Shown: positions 43,501-54,872 of the stretch, in pieces
How the letters are laid out: each line of letters begins with the position of its first letter
Numbering within the stretch: position 1 is the stretch's first letter
Program-made: the position numbers and the translations under genes
From: Camarhynchus parvulus
Taxonomy: Eukaryota; Chordata; Aves; Passeriformes; Thraupidae
Length of the DNA stretch: 64,000 nucleotides
Reading direction: 5' to 3'
NCBI RefSeq assembly: GCF_901933205.1
Contig: NC_044600.1
Location: 5,742,501-5,806,500 of the forward strand
The notes under the pieces: generated by a model
Told to the model about the DNA's origin: nothing
The model's database searches: none
Seen by the model: the letters and a program-made list of their open reading frames with translations, nothing else

Positions 43501-46500
43501 CCATTCCACACACACAGTTTCCCTGGGTCACTGTGCAGGTGGGGACACGTGTCACCAACTCCATCTTGTCCCCCTGGCTCAGGCACGTTGGCCATGGCCC
43601 CGTTTGCCTTTGGGACCTGCCCCTGGGTGCTGCAGCCCCGCCATGGGGTTTCTCTCCTCTGGTTTCCGAGGCAGAGTCCGAGCCCATTGCAGCCCACCTC
43701 CACCCAGGAGAGCCTCCTGCCTGTCCTTCTGCTTCACAAGCGAGCTGAGGCTGGCTGGGAAGCAAGAATTCCATTTAGGGGAAAAAAAAACAACAAACCC
43801 TGAGGTTTGGAAATTGGTTTTCATCATCTTTTTGGAGGGGGAGCGGAGTGCTGATGACACCAAGGCAGGAAGGGAGCTGCTGGCACTGCTCTCCCTCTTT
43901 GTGACCATAGCCCTGCAACCCTGCATTTCTGTGGATGAAGGACCTGGGGCAGAGATCAAACCATTCCTGGGCTCTCTCCAGAGAGTTCCATTTAAGGACC
44001 TCATAAATCTTCTCAGCTGTCCAATGGGACAATCCTCCCATCCTGCTGGAGGAGCTGCACTGCAAATTCCTCACCAGACAAAGCTTTCCCAGAAAGGGGC
44101 TGAGCTGGGCGGGGTTGGGTGAGCTGCATAGGGGGCTGGTGCTGCCCCAGGAGCCACCAAGCCCAGGGGGTGAGGTTTGAGGGTCTCTTTGACCCTCTGG
44201 GATTGGAAAATGTCTCTAGTAAAGGAGATAACACAATAGGGATGTTCCAGAAGAGCACCCATACCCAGGACACAGCAAATCCCACTTCCCTCCCCAGCCC
44301 TGTAGCCCACATAGCCTCAGAGGCTTGTCAGGAGAGGTTTCCTCCCCAGATTTTCCTTCAGCAGATGCTTTTGTGCATTTATGAATGAGGAGCTGGGCTC
44401 ACACCCTTCCCTCTGCACAACGGCAGCTCTTGCTGCTGGGGTTTTCCTGCTGAGGTACATTCCTAAATAAATAAATAAAGCAGTTAAATAATTTCCTGTC
44501 TAATTGGTAAGAGGATGAAATAAGTGACCTAATCAGCCTTTTCTGTCTCTTGTTTCTGCCTAGCTCTGACCTTACTCAGCCCAGCTTGGCAGTACAGGGA
44601 GCCCAGTGTGTGTGGCTGGGTTGGCCCCATTTTCCCTGGAGCAGATATGGGAAGCCTCAGGCTTGTGGGCTCTGAGCTTTCCTCGGCTCATTTCAATCCC
44701 ATCAACCCTTACCTGGAGCTGCAGAGGCCATAAAGCTTCTCTGTGCATCCCAGTTCTCCGTGTGCAGCTGTTGGGAAGCAGGCCAGCCCGAATGTTTGTT
44801 GAGATGCTCCCATAAAGCTAAAAAAGCCTGGAATTACACCAAACCAGGCTGGTCTCCTGTTCCCCAGTGCAGCCAACGCTGGCTCCAGGGTGAGTTGTCA
44901 GTGTCCAGCCCTGGATGGTGCAAGGAAACTGCTCCAGGATTTGTTACTGAGCGGGAGGAGAAGCCAGGAACACTCCTGTCAGGACTGGGCTGGGACCCAG
45001 CGTGCAGGAGCACCACCAGAACAAGGCCCTCTGTCCCTGGTAAGAGGAATTTGGTGTTTCCAATGAGCCATTCCTGCTCCCTGTGCCATCCCCAAGCAGC
45101 TGCAGGGCTGCACACTTTGGAAGTCCAGCTGATCTCCCAGGGCCACAGCAGGACGGTCCCATCTCTTCCCAGAGAGGAGTTTCTCACTCCTCTGCGTCTC
45201 TCCATTGGATTATTTGGATTATTTCCCTGAAATTTATCATCTGTTTTCCTTTCCTCAATTCCACCTTCCTAACTCCACATTCCTTCACCTTTCTAAATCA
45301 TTCCCCTCCCTTCTGCCTGCTGACACCTCTAAACCAGCTGAAGGTCAATGGTTTGACACCTCTCGCCTGCTTTTCTGCCTCTTCCACCCCAACACCAGCA
45401 GGTTCCAGTCCACAGACTGTCCCCATGGGGTGTCCCCCACTCTAAAGCTGATTTTCCCTCCTGGTTCCATGACCCAGCTCCCAGGTGACAGCCCTGAACA
45501 AAGAAGCCTTGGGGTGAATTGCTCAGCCTCCTGCAGCGATTTCCCAGTTTTCCAGCAGCTCTGCTGACCTGTTGGCCATGCATAGGTGAGGACATCTGCC
45601 ACCCCACCCACATGGGCATCCTCTTCCTCTTCCTTCTCTTTCTCGTCTTTTCCTCTTTCTCTCCAGCCCTCCCCAAGCAGTTACTTGGGCTCTGCTCTCC
45701 CCCTGCCTGTCCTGCCCACGTCTCCTCCATCCCTTGGTGTCCAGGGGTGTGTTCCCAAATCCTGGAAGGAAAAGTCAGGCAGGGAGAGCTCCGTGCTCCA
45801 CCTCCGCTGCACCTTCCAGCCCCCCATCCCTCTGAAATTTGTCGCTCTGATCCCGTTTGGACACCGCTAACTCCGGCATCCTCCCCCTCCGCCTTCCCTC
45901 TCCGGTGCCTCGCGGTGACTCCCGCAGGCGCTGCCTTATCTCCAGCCCATTTGTTATTCCCATTCCTATTCATCCCGCGTTCCCGGGCTGCTTGTGCCGC
46001 GGGAGACAGGAAAACAAAGTCAGCTCTGGCCTCGGGGGACCCCGCGCTCGGCAGAGGGATGCGGAATTCGGAGCAGCTTTCCCCGAGCCTGCACGGCCAG
46101 CTCATCTCCCGTGGCTGTCACGGAGGGAGCCGGACTGAGAGCGAGTGGATGCCCAGGAGAACGTCCACGAACCCCTGCCAGCCGCCCTGTACCCTGCCCC
46201 GGGTGTTGTGACACACGGTGACACGGTGACACGCTCCCGAGGTGGCACTGCCGAGCTGGAGGAGCCGACATCTCCTCCGCAGATGGATTTCAGAGCAGGG
46301 ACCATTCATCACCCAATATTCCTGTATTTATTTGGGGTTGGTCTTGAAGTGTTGTTGCTTTTGACAGCTCGGTCTGTGCTGGGGAGGGACGAGGGAGGGA
46401 TGAAAGGATGGGGGGCACCATCCATCACCTCCCGAGATCCATTCCTGCATCCATCCCTCAACTGCCCAACCCCACAGGGGACAAGGCTGAGCAGCCAGGA

Positions 46501-46506
46501 CATGGG
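43501..46506. other. unassigned sequence, partly CpG-containing
   Basis: 44460-44560 is AT-rich. 45600-45680 is pyrimidine-rich. 45840-46240 has raised CpG with 'gctgccttatctccagccc' and 'catttgttattcccattcc'. No exon, RNA gene or repeat family is supported. Confidence 0.45.
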
Positions 46507-46612
46507 GGGTGAAATCCCAGATTATCTCGACTCAGAAGGGACCCACGAGGATCTCTGAGCCCAACTCCTGGCCCTGCACAGGACACTCCAACCATCCCAG
46601 CCTGTGCTCTGC
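46507..46612 (-). mobile_element. CR1 LINE 3' fragment
   Basis: Antisense: 'gaaatcccagattatctcg', 'actcagaagggacccacga', 'ggatctctgagcccaactc', 'ctggccctgcacaggacac'. This matches the classical CR1 end that carries the 'ctggccctgcacaggaca' phrase. Confidence 0.85.
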
Positions 46613-47819
46613 CCAGAGCAGAGGCTGCCTCCCACGAGCTCTTCCATCCCTCTTCCTCTTCCCTCCAAGGGCCGATGCCTTAGGGCTGCTTTAGTCTTAT
46701 CCTTAATAGGAGAAATTCAAGGCTAAGGATGGCTGCAAACTGGAAAACAAATTCCCCAAAAGTAGGGCAGGCCACAGAGCTGAGCCGAGCCCATCGCATT
46801 GTCTTCTCTCGGAGAAGTTCACATTTTTTCAGTGAAAAACAAAATTAAAGCAAACAAGTTGTGTTTGTTGGGATTTTGTTCTGGCTGTTGTGTGCCCTGT
46901 GCCTGTGTGCATGCGTGGAATCCCTTGCTCCAGCTCTTTTCCCAAGGGAAGCCGAAGTAGGGAAATAAAAACCTAAAGTGTTTTTTTTATCATTGCTGCT
47001 CAGAAACTAAACAATTTCAGCTATGCAGGATCCTCACAGAGGAAGGTAATTGAGATCACAGAGGCTTTTTTCCCACACAGGCATTTCCATGAGGAGGGTT
47101 TGATCCGCCAGTTTTAAGAGCTTTGTTTTTAAATATGCTTTTCCTACATGGCAAAAGAACTTTCCCCAAACCAGTGTTTTGCCCCAAACCCTCCTGTTCA
47201 AGCTGTCCCCAAGGCTAGGGATGTGCTAACCCAGGTGACTCAGGCTCCTGACAGCCCCACTATCAGGAGCAATATCACTAATTAAGGTGGAATTATGTGT
47301 CTGGTGACCCAACAGAGGAGGAGGAGAAAGAGAGAGAGCTTGGCCTAAAAAGGTGTAAATAAAGGACAACTGGTTTGTGAGACCCAGGCAGGGAATGGTT
47401 TGATCAGATCCTAATGAACAAATGGCTCAAAGCACACCTGGAGCTCAGATCCCAGAGACACCAGTGACCAACCCAGCCCTTCAGGGCCACCATGGCACTG
47501 GCGGCACCACAAAAGGCCTGGGAGCTTCCAGAGATGCTGATGGGACAGCCAAACCCCACCTTGTGGGACCTCCTGGGTGCTTACCCCTTCTCCACTCCCT
47601 CCACCCTCCCTCCTCATGAAGATGGACCCGTGTGGATCCATTCATCCATCGAGGGCTTGCTTCACCTCGTCTCTACAAGGAAATCCTGCCAGGCAGGACC
47701 AGAGCTGGGCTCCCCATGGCAGCAGTGCCCCACTCCCAACACTATTTGTGAGCCTCCTGCTTTTCCCCCAGCCCAGACCCGCAGCCCCGGGATGCAGGGA
47801 GAGATAAGGCCCTGCTCAC
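46613..47819. other. unassigned, moderately AT-rich sequence
   Basis: 46690-47120 is moderately AT-rich with 'gaaggtaattgagatcacag'. No gene or repeat family recognised. Confidence 0.45.
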
Positions 47820-47885
47820 GTTACCTGATGCTGCCTTCCTGCCACCTGATAGCATTAATTATGACTTATTCTAATATGAAAGGAC
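47820..47885. promoter_or_regulatory. short candidate conserved element
   Basis: 'cctgatagcattaattatg' followed by 'acttattctaatatgaaagg': a TTAATTA core with a neighbouring GATA site, in GC-rich surroundings. Weak, motif-based call. Confidence 0.28.
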
Positions 47886-49629
47886 CCCTTCAGAAGGCTT
47901 CCCCCTGCTCTGCCTCCATCCCCGTGCCCACCACGGGGACCTCCCACCCCTCCCGCCTCCCCTTCCCCAGCCCACGGGACTTCCCAGTTTTCAGCAACAC
48001 GAGATACAGGAGGCTCTTTGAAAACGCTGCTGGCTGGCAGCTTTCCCACCTCAGTTTCAAATCTCACTGGATAATATTCTCCATATTCCTTTATGGAAAC
48101 CAGAAATTCTGGCTTGGCCGTGTCTCGGTATGGCTGTGCTTGTGGTGGGTGTGAGGAGCTGGGGGACAGCAGCAGTGACAGAGGTGACAGAGGTGACAGC
48201 AGACACAGCCCGTGCCACTAGCCATCAAATAAGGCCACAGAAGGTGGAGCTGGGGGAAACTCCTCACCCAATTGCAACACCGACCCAACGGGAATGATCT
48301 TGTACCCCCCAAAAAAGGGAAAAATCCAACCAAATCCTCCAGGTTTGTTCTGCTGGCTTTGAAGGAAAGCTTCTTGAAGCTCTGTGATTTGGGCTGAAAC
48401 GATGTTTTCAGGAGAAATTTGCCTGTGTTTAACTCAAGCCCACTTAAGAAGCTTAAAAAGGAAAAGCTTGGAGCGCACGTGGAATGTTTGCTCGATGATT
48501 GGAGTAAACGTTTGGGTTGACTTGAGGCAAGGTTTTAGACAGGGGGAATTTTTCATTTTGTTTTTCATTTTACTGAGTGCAAGTTTGGGTTTTGTCTGTG
48601 TCTCCCAAGTTTCCTGTAAGCCCTGTGGGAAGATGGGCTGCCAAGGGCTGGGACAGCCCCATGCCCCAGTGCAGGGATGGTTATTGAATTCCTACAGGGC
48701 CCAGAATGGCCAGAGCCTGCAAATAACCTGATGTGCTCTCCAGCTGCCAGGGATTCCCAGCCTGGGCTGTATGGGATTATCCAGAATGGGAAGGGCTCTG
48801 CTGGAGCACAAGGGAATAATCCAGGGTCTCCAGTTCTGGGATCCCTCTGGAGAGGACTGCTTAGAAAAACTCCCTTGTAAATGGGGTGAAAACAGGTTTT
48901 GTCCCAGGATGTCAGTGAGGGAAAACCACAAATCTGCTCTCATCTGGTGCTGAAGGCGTGGGAGGGTGACACGTCCTGTGAGGTGACAGGGGGACATCTG
49001 TATTTCCATACAATATACAAATGAGCCAGGCATGGGGATAACTGGGTGGGACGCTCTCAGGAACAGGGCAGGCATGGGCAGGTAACAGAGCCATCCCAAG
49101 GGAAAATGGGATGGGTATGGAGCTGAGCACAGGGGTAGCAAGAGCTAAAAATGCTCATTTTCAAGCCCCAAAATGTAACTTATCCCCCTGGATAAGGATG
49201 GTGCCACTCCAAGGACAGGGACTGATGGAAGGAAAGGACAAGAATAAAGGGGGGCTCTTTGCCCTAAAACACCCTCAAAACCCTTAAAACCTTCATTGTG
49301 GCTTGAGTCTGACTCTGCAGAAGCTGCTTTGAGCAGCCAAGTGACAGCAGGGATGGGAAGGATCCTGCCTGAGGGCAGGAGTGGGGGCGCAGCCCCAGGA
49401 ATGCCGGGACACCCATCCAACTGGTGCTGAGAAGGGAATGTCAGCTCAGCTCAGGAATGCTCCCTGCCAGCCCCTGGAGTGGAACTGCCAGGCCTCCCGC
49501 TGCTCTTCATCCACAGCACGTTGAGGGGCTAAATGTATTCCCAGCCTAACACAGCAGGGCCTTGCTAATCTGCCCTTCATCACAGGGACACCCAGAACTG
49601 GCCCTCTCCATGTCCCAGAGCAGGCTTAA
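47886..49629. other. unassigned sequence
   Basis: No gene or repeat family recognised. A few 'gacagaggt' repeats near 48177-48198. Confidence 0.5.
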
Positions 49630-49686
49630 CAGCAGGACAGCAGGACAGCAGGACAGCAGGACAGCAGGACAGCAGGACAGCAGGAC
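49630..49686. repeat. (AGCAGGAC)n, 7 copies
   Basis: Perfect octamer tandem repeat of 57 bp. Two copies of the same octamer occur near 31935, probably by chance. Confidence 0.98.
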
Positions 49687-49869
49687 CAGGGTCTCCTGTC
49701 ACCCGAGGATGTGCAGCAGTAATCGGAACAGAGCTGCTTGTCACAGGGAATGAGCTTCCCACCAGCCTGACCTCACCCCGTGCTGGACTGGGGAACAAAT
49801 TGCATTTGTTAATTTGCAGAACAGTTCTCCTGGTCACTAGTGTGACTCAGGTCCTAATCCTGGGGTGTT

Positions 49870-50007
49870 TTCATGGAATCCGAGGCTGGTTTGGGTTGGG
49901 AGGGACCTCAAAGCCCATCCAGTGCCACCTTCCACTGTCCCAAGTTGCTCCAAGCCCCATCCAACCTGGCCTTGGGCACTCCCAGGGATGGGGACTCCAC
50001 AACCTCT
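49870..50007 (-). mobile_element. CR1 LINE 3' fragment
   Basis: Antisense: 'tcatggaatccgaggctgg', 'tttgggttgggagggacct', 'ttccactgtcccaagttgc', 'ccatccaacctggccttgg', 'actcccagggatgggga'. Confidence 0.92.
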
Positions 50008-50469
50008 GTGATTTTCCTTGTGGATCTCAAATCCCCATCCCAGGGCCTGGCTCCTGGATCAGGGCTGTTTGGGGAACAGGGCCAGCGTTGAGCTGGGCCT
50101 TTGGAGTCAGTGATGGGACATCACTCCTGTCCCTGTGCCTGGAGAAGCCCAGGATGGCATCAGCCAGGAGGGAGCGAGCAGCACACCGCTCACAGCAGAG
50201 CCAGGCACGCACAGGAGCTGCCTCCAACTCACACCCCAAAAGATAAATTACTTCATCCAGCAAAACTGGGCAAGAAATGCTCCCCAGGGGTTCTGGGCAA
50301 AGGCTGGATGAGGTGGACATTCCCCACTGAGCCCTTGCTCTGGGAGGAGAGCCCAGCCAGCCCTGTTCCCACATCCCAGGGGAAACAGGAGCCGGGGAAG
50401 GGGGAGCCAAGGTGCTGCCTGGTGCTCGGCCACCCGTAGCCAGCGAGTCCCATCTCCCAATCCCTGTGC
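50008..50469. other. unassigned sequence
   Basis: No gene or repeat family recognised. Confidence 0.5.
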
Positions 50470-50715
50470 CTGCATTAGCATTCCCCAAATCCTTTTAACG
50501 CGCTGATCTGATAAGGAATCTGCCCGTATTGGATTTTTTTTTCCCGGTGACACATAACCCAGCTGGCTGGGTGGCGGCTCGGGGAGGAATCAAACGGTCA
50601 GGAACAAATGAGTAAATCAAGTTACCATTTTACATCTCTTTAAGTTGTTTCCCTCTAAGAGCTCCCCAGATTTTATCTCAGGTAGCTTAATTGGAACAGG
50701 AGAGCCGGGGCTCCT
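50470..50715. promoter_or_regulatory. candidate conserved non-coding element
   Basis: Contains 'tgcattagcattccccaaat', 'gctgatctgataaggaatc' (GATA), 'aaatgagtaaatcaagttac', 'gattttatctcaggtagc' and 'cttaattggaacagg' (NKX/LHX-like). Unique and non-coding, just upstream of the 23-bp minisatellite. Confidence 0.36.
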
Positions 50716-50887
50716 CGGAGCGGCCGGGCTTTCCAAGGGAAGGGCAGCCCCCACCAGGTAGGAGGGAGCTTTGCTCGGGAAAGGCAGGGATCATTTATCC
50801 ACTCTGGTGGGAAGTCTAGCAAACGGCCGGGGGAAGGAGACAGCCCGGGAGCTGAGCGCTGCAGGGACAGGGCTCTGCCTCTTGGGG

Positions 50888-51400
50888 GTCCCTCAGCATC
50901 ACCTGCCTGGCACCCTCAGCATCACCAGCTCAGCATTCTGATCTTCACCTGCCGGGCACCCTCAGCATCACCTGCCTGGCACCCTGATCTTCACCTGCCG
51001 GGCACCCTCAGCATCACCTGCCTGGCATCCTCACCTTCACCTGCCTGGCACCCTCAGCATCACCTGCCTGGCACCCTCAGCATCTCCTGCCTGGCATCCT
51101 CACCTTCACCTGCCTGGCACCCTCAGCATCACCCGCCTGGCACCCTCAGCATCTCCTGCCTGGCATCCTCACCTTCACCTGCCTGGCACCCTCAGCATCA
51201 CCTGCCTGGCATCCTCACCTTCACCAGCCTGGCACCCTCAGCATCACCAGCCTGGCACCCTCAGCATCACCAGCCTGGCACCCTCACATTCACCTGCCTG
51301 GCACCCTGACCTTCACCTGCCTGGCATCCTCACCTTCACCAGCCTGGCACCCTCAGCATCACCTGCCTGGCACCCTCAGCATCACCAGCTCATCCCTGGC
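50888..51400. repeat. 23-bp minisatellite, about 22 units
   Basis: Unit 'ctggcaccctcagcatcacc' plus 'tgc', with variants 'catcctcaccttcacctgc', 'ccctgatcttcacctgc' and 'caccagc'. Variant units are interspersed in a semi-regular order. No coding meaning. Confidence 0.98.
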
Positions 51401-53424
51401 ATCCCACAGTGCCCTCCCTGCCAGCATCTGCTGGATGCTTTTGTCTCTAGAGACTCACAGGGCTTCCCCAGGTTTCACCCTACCTGCTTCCATCTCCCTT
51501 TTCCTCGTTCCCTGGCATCAGCTGTCTCCAGCCCCCAGAGCCAGAACTCCTGGGAATTTGTGCCTTGGGACTACAAGTTGCTCATCCAAGGAGAACCCAG
51601 CAACTGCCGTCACTCCCTGAGCCCCTGGGGGCAGGAGGATGCTCAGGAGCCTTGTCCTGGGCTGCTCCATCCTGCTGCTACCTCGGATGGAGCCCTCAGC
51701 AGTTCCCTGGGCTGGGAATCCTGTGCACATTCCCTACACACCAGGATAGCACATCACCCCAGGTGTGCAGACACACCCCAGGCTGCCCCAGACTGGGAGA
51801 ACTGGGCAGCTGCTCTGGGCTTTGCTGTTTTCTGCTCCTGAAGTGTTTCCGTACAGAAATTTGCCCGGATTTCCCTAAACTAAGAGATAATAACCTGAGG
51901 AATTCCTAGTCAGGCTTCATTGGCCATGGCATTTCACTGCTCTTTCACAAATCCCTGATGTCTTCCTACCCCAAAACACAGCAGAAACAGAAAACAAATC
52001 AATCCACATAACAACAGCATGATCAGCTTTTGTCTGGCCCGGAAGAGAGGAGAGAGAAGGGAAGAGAGGAGAGATGGAGTGATAGGGAGAGAAGGAGAGA
52101 AAGTGCAGGGCTGAGGAGGGGCAGCATTTATGGACTGGTTGGAAACCATCAATCACTGTTAGTGCAAGAGGCTGTTTAGAGCTGGTGAGTATTAAATTCC
52201 AGCAGAATTTGATGAATAACAGGAGGAAAAACATTCCTGTTGTAGAAGAATAAAAACAAGAGTTCCCTCTTCCCCCTGTGCCAAACATCCCCAACCTGAG
52301 GGAAAGTCCTGGGAAAGGTTCCTGAGCAAGGGGACGTGGAGCAGCCTCATTGGGAACTCCAGAGGGGCTGCAGGGCTGGAAAGGATCTGAACTGGAACAT
52401 GCAGGACCTTGCTTTCCCAACCCAAACCTCCAGCTGGGGTGGAATGGACAGGGAGTGGCTCATTTTGCCTTAATGATCAGCCAGACCCTGGTAATTGTTA
52501 GCAACTGGAGTGAGCCTGCTCAGATAAAATCAGGCTTCCCAAACCCTGCACCCTTTGGGGCTCAGAGGGGTTCCTGCTGCTGAACCTGTCATTGCACTGG
52601 CTGGGACACACTCAGGGCTGCCCTCCTGTCTCTAAAGATGCAGACCCCAAACGCACAGACCCTGGTGATGGAGATTGGCATTTGTTGCTTCCCCACATCA
52701 TTCTCCAAAGCAGTCAGCAGCAGCATCTCTTCTTAATTAGACAGGCTGGTAATGAGAGCCGAGGGCCCCAGAGGCTTGTCTGACATCACCAGGTATTGCT
52801 GTCAAGCAGACACAGAAAAATGCACTGAGATTCAGCCAGAACATCCCCATAATCAGGGAATTTGTCCTAAAAATGCAGGGGCTGATGCTTTGCTTTGTCT
52901 TTGGTGTGTCTGAGTGCTGGGGAGGAGGGAGGGGAGCACCTGAACCCAGGCAGATTTGGAAAACATCAAACAATGGCACAGGGGGCACTTGGGCTTCTGA
53001 TGAAGAATTAATTTGCCATCAGCACAAACGTGAAAGGGAAGGGCTGGTACAGCTCAGGTGACCTTTTCCCAGAGCTGTGTGGGCTGTCAGGGTGACAAAT
53101 GGGACACCTGGGTGCTGGCACAAAGCGGTAGCACTCCAAGGTCACCTCAGTTTGCTAAACAAGGGGTGGCTGTGCTTTGGGGCCAGAGCCTGGACCCCCA
53201 GGCTGCTGTGGGAGGGGGGACTGAGGCATTCCCACTCTGGGCACATCCCAGAGGATGGGCAGTGGCTGTGCACAGCTGGGCACAGACCCCAGCGTGGCCA
53301 TGGCAACGTGAGCATGGCATGGGCATGACATGAACATGAGCATGGTCACTCACCATGGAGCACCAGGCTCTGAGCCAGCCCCCTCCTGCCCCCAGAGGTG
53401 CCAACACTGCTGCAGGAACAGGAC
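51401..53424. other. unassigned sequence
   Basis: A purine-rich stretch ('gaagagaggagagagaagg') lies at about 52041-52105. No gene or repeat family recognised up to the LTR's duplicated target site (53419-53424). Confidence 0.5.
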
Positions 53425-54107
53425 TGTAAGAGCCGAAATGAAGGATGTGGGACTCCAGGGGCTCTCCAAAATGCAGTTTATTCCATGTGAGAGTTACAGC
53501 AGCCCTGGGTCGTGGGTGGCAGAGCTGTGCCTACAGCTGTCAGCTCCAGCTGCAGGCAGGCCTGGAGACCCTTTGGGTTTGCTTACAATGCATTATATAC
53601 TTTTCTTTTGGTTACAATGCATTATAGACTTTTCCTTCATTGGCATCTTAATACAGTAGAACCAATCTATACCTTAACTTTAACCTATAGCCTATCATAA
53701 CTACTATAATTACCATACCCATGTTTCTACTCTCCAATCACTAAAAGTTAGTGCACTACAGTTTTAGCTAGAAGTTGTTTTTCAGTTTTCTTGCAGTGGA
53801 AAATTCAGAGACCTTTTTTCTACTTGCAACATTGGCAGGCTTGTTTGCCTGTGCTCTCCTTCTGCTTGGTAAAATATCTTCTTGTTTGAGGTGGGTTTAT
53901 CCTTTACTCTAAGCCATAAAAACCCCTTCTAACTAACACACACTTTGCCTCCTTGGTTATCCAGTAAGACTGGCTCAGCAATTCTTTTCTTCTATATCAA
54001 AACTTGCTTCCATCTCCATTCCTTCTTCAGATTCTACATTCAAAAATCTTTCTGCTAAGCACACATATCTGTGAGACTCTCTTGTCAAACTTTCATCCTT
54101 CCCAACA
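53425..54107 (-). mobile_element. solo LTR of a passerine endogenous retrovirus (ERVK-like)
   Basis: A 683-bp LTR with clean ends, 'tgtaagagccgaaatgaag' and 'catccttcccaaca' (5'-TG...CA-3'). It is flanked by the perfect 6-bp duplication 'caggac' at 53419-53424 and 54108-54113. The minus-strand polyadenylation signal AATAAA (complement of 'ccaaaatgcagtttattcc') gives the orientation. The internal 'gcttacaatgcattatatac' and 'ggttacaatgcattatagac' parts match an LTR type I know from songbirds. A 6-bp duplication fits class II (ERVK/beta-like) integrases. No internal retroviral genes remain, so LTR-LTR recombination removed them. Confidence 0.85.
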
Positions 54108-54113
54108 CAGGAC

Positions 54114-54342
54114 GATGGCCACGGAATGTCCCCTGAAGGCACCGTGCCATGGAGGGCGGGCACAGAATTCCCAGCACCTGGCAAGGCACCCACCGAGAGC
54201 CTGGAGGGATGGTGGCACAGCTGGGAGCAGGGTCCCCCTGGGGCTCTGTCCCTGTGTCCCCTGGGCCCTATCCCTGCCATGTGGCAGCAGCCCAAGGACG
54301 GCTCTGATGGGAGAATGACTCACAGGGACTCTGCTGCGGGTG
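54114..54342. other. unassigned sequence
   Basis: Nothing recognised between the LTR and the hairpin element. Confidence 0.5.
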
Positions 54343-54420
54343 TGTTTCCTATTAGGGCCGTTCAAGTCTCCACAATTAGGAATGCAGCTCAACCAGAGTG
54401 TGAATCCCTAATAGGAAACA
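54343..54420. repeat. imperfect palindrome with 15-bp perfect arms
   Basis: Arms TGTTTCCTATTAGGG (54343-54357) and CCCTAATAGGAAACA (54406-54420) are exact complements, around a 48-base spacer that contains 'cacaattaggaatgcagc', which again echoes the arm. Could be a relic of a DNA transposon or an ancient palindromic conserved repeat, or a cruciform-forming regulatory site. It is not a known tRNA, snoRNA or microRNA: the spacer is long and the arms are short for a precursor hairpin. Confidence 0.75.
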
Positions 54421-54799
54421 TTCCCCAGATGCACATGAGAGGGCCCCGAGGAAGATGCCAGCCCTGGAGAGGGCTGGGGGGCGAGAGCCGCCGGGATGGC
54501 TCCCACATGAGGCGGCATCAAAGGCCAGGCTGCAGTCCCGGGGTCTCCGTGGCCACTTCTGCCAACTTTGATCAGGGTTTGTCGTCTGACTCCCAAACAG
54601 TTCTTTCACACTTGTTTCCCAAGTGTGAAGAGCCCGAAGCCATGTTGGAAACTCTGAGACAATTTCGGATTCCTTTGCAACAAAGCCAAGGCCAGGACAA
54701 TGGGACTTTGATGTTATTGACATATTGGTTCAGAGTTTCCTTGTTTCCATTTCCCAGCATTAGGCCGGAGCAGAGGGCTGCTGCCTTGCTCTGTTTAAT
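54421..54799. other. unassigned sequence
   Basis: No gene supported; partly AT-rich towards 54700-54800. Confidence 0.45.
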
Positions 54800-54872
54800 T
54801 AGGTAATGTTTGTACAGTGCTCGGAGAATATAAAGTGCTCAGCAAGTGGAAAGCGTTATCCTTATTACTATG
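54800..54872 (+). mobile_element. MIR 3' end relic
   Basis: 'aatgtttgtacagtgctcgg', 'agaatataaagtgctcagca', 'agtggaaagcgttatcctta' then 'ttactatg'. This follows the MIR/L2 3' end (about 'acagtgcctggcacatagt' then 'aagtgctcaataaatg' and a TTATTA tail). Diverged, sense orientation. Confidence 0.55.
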
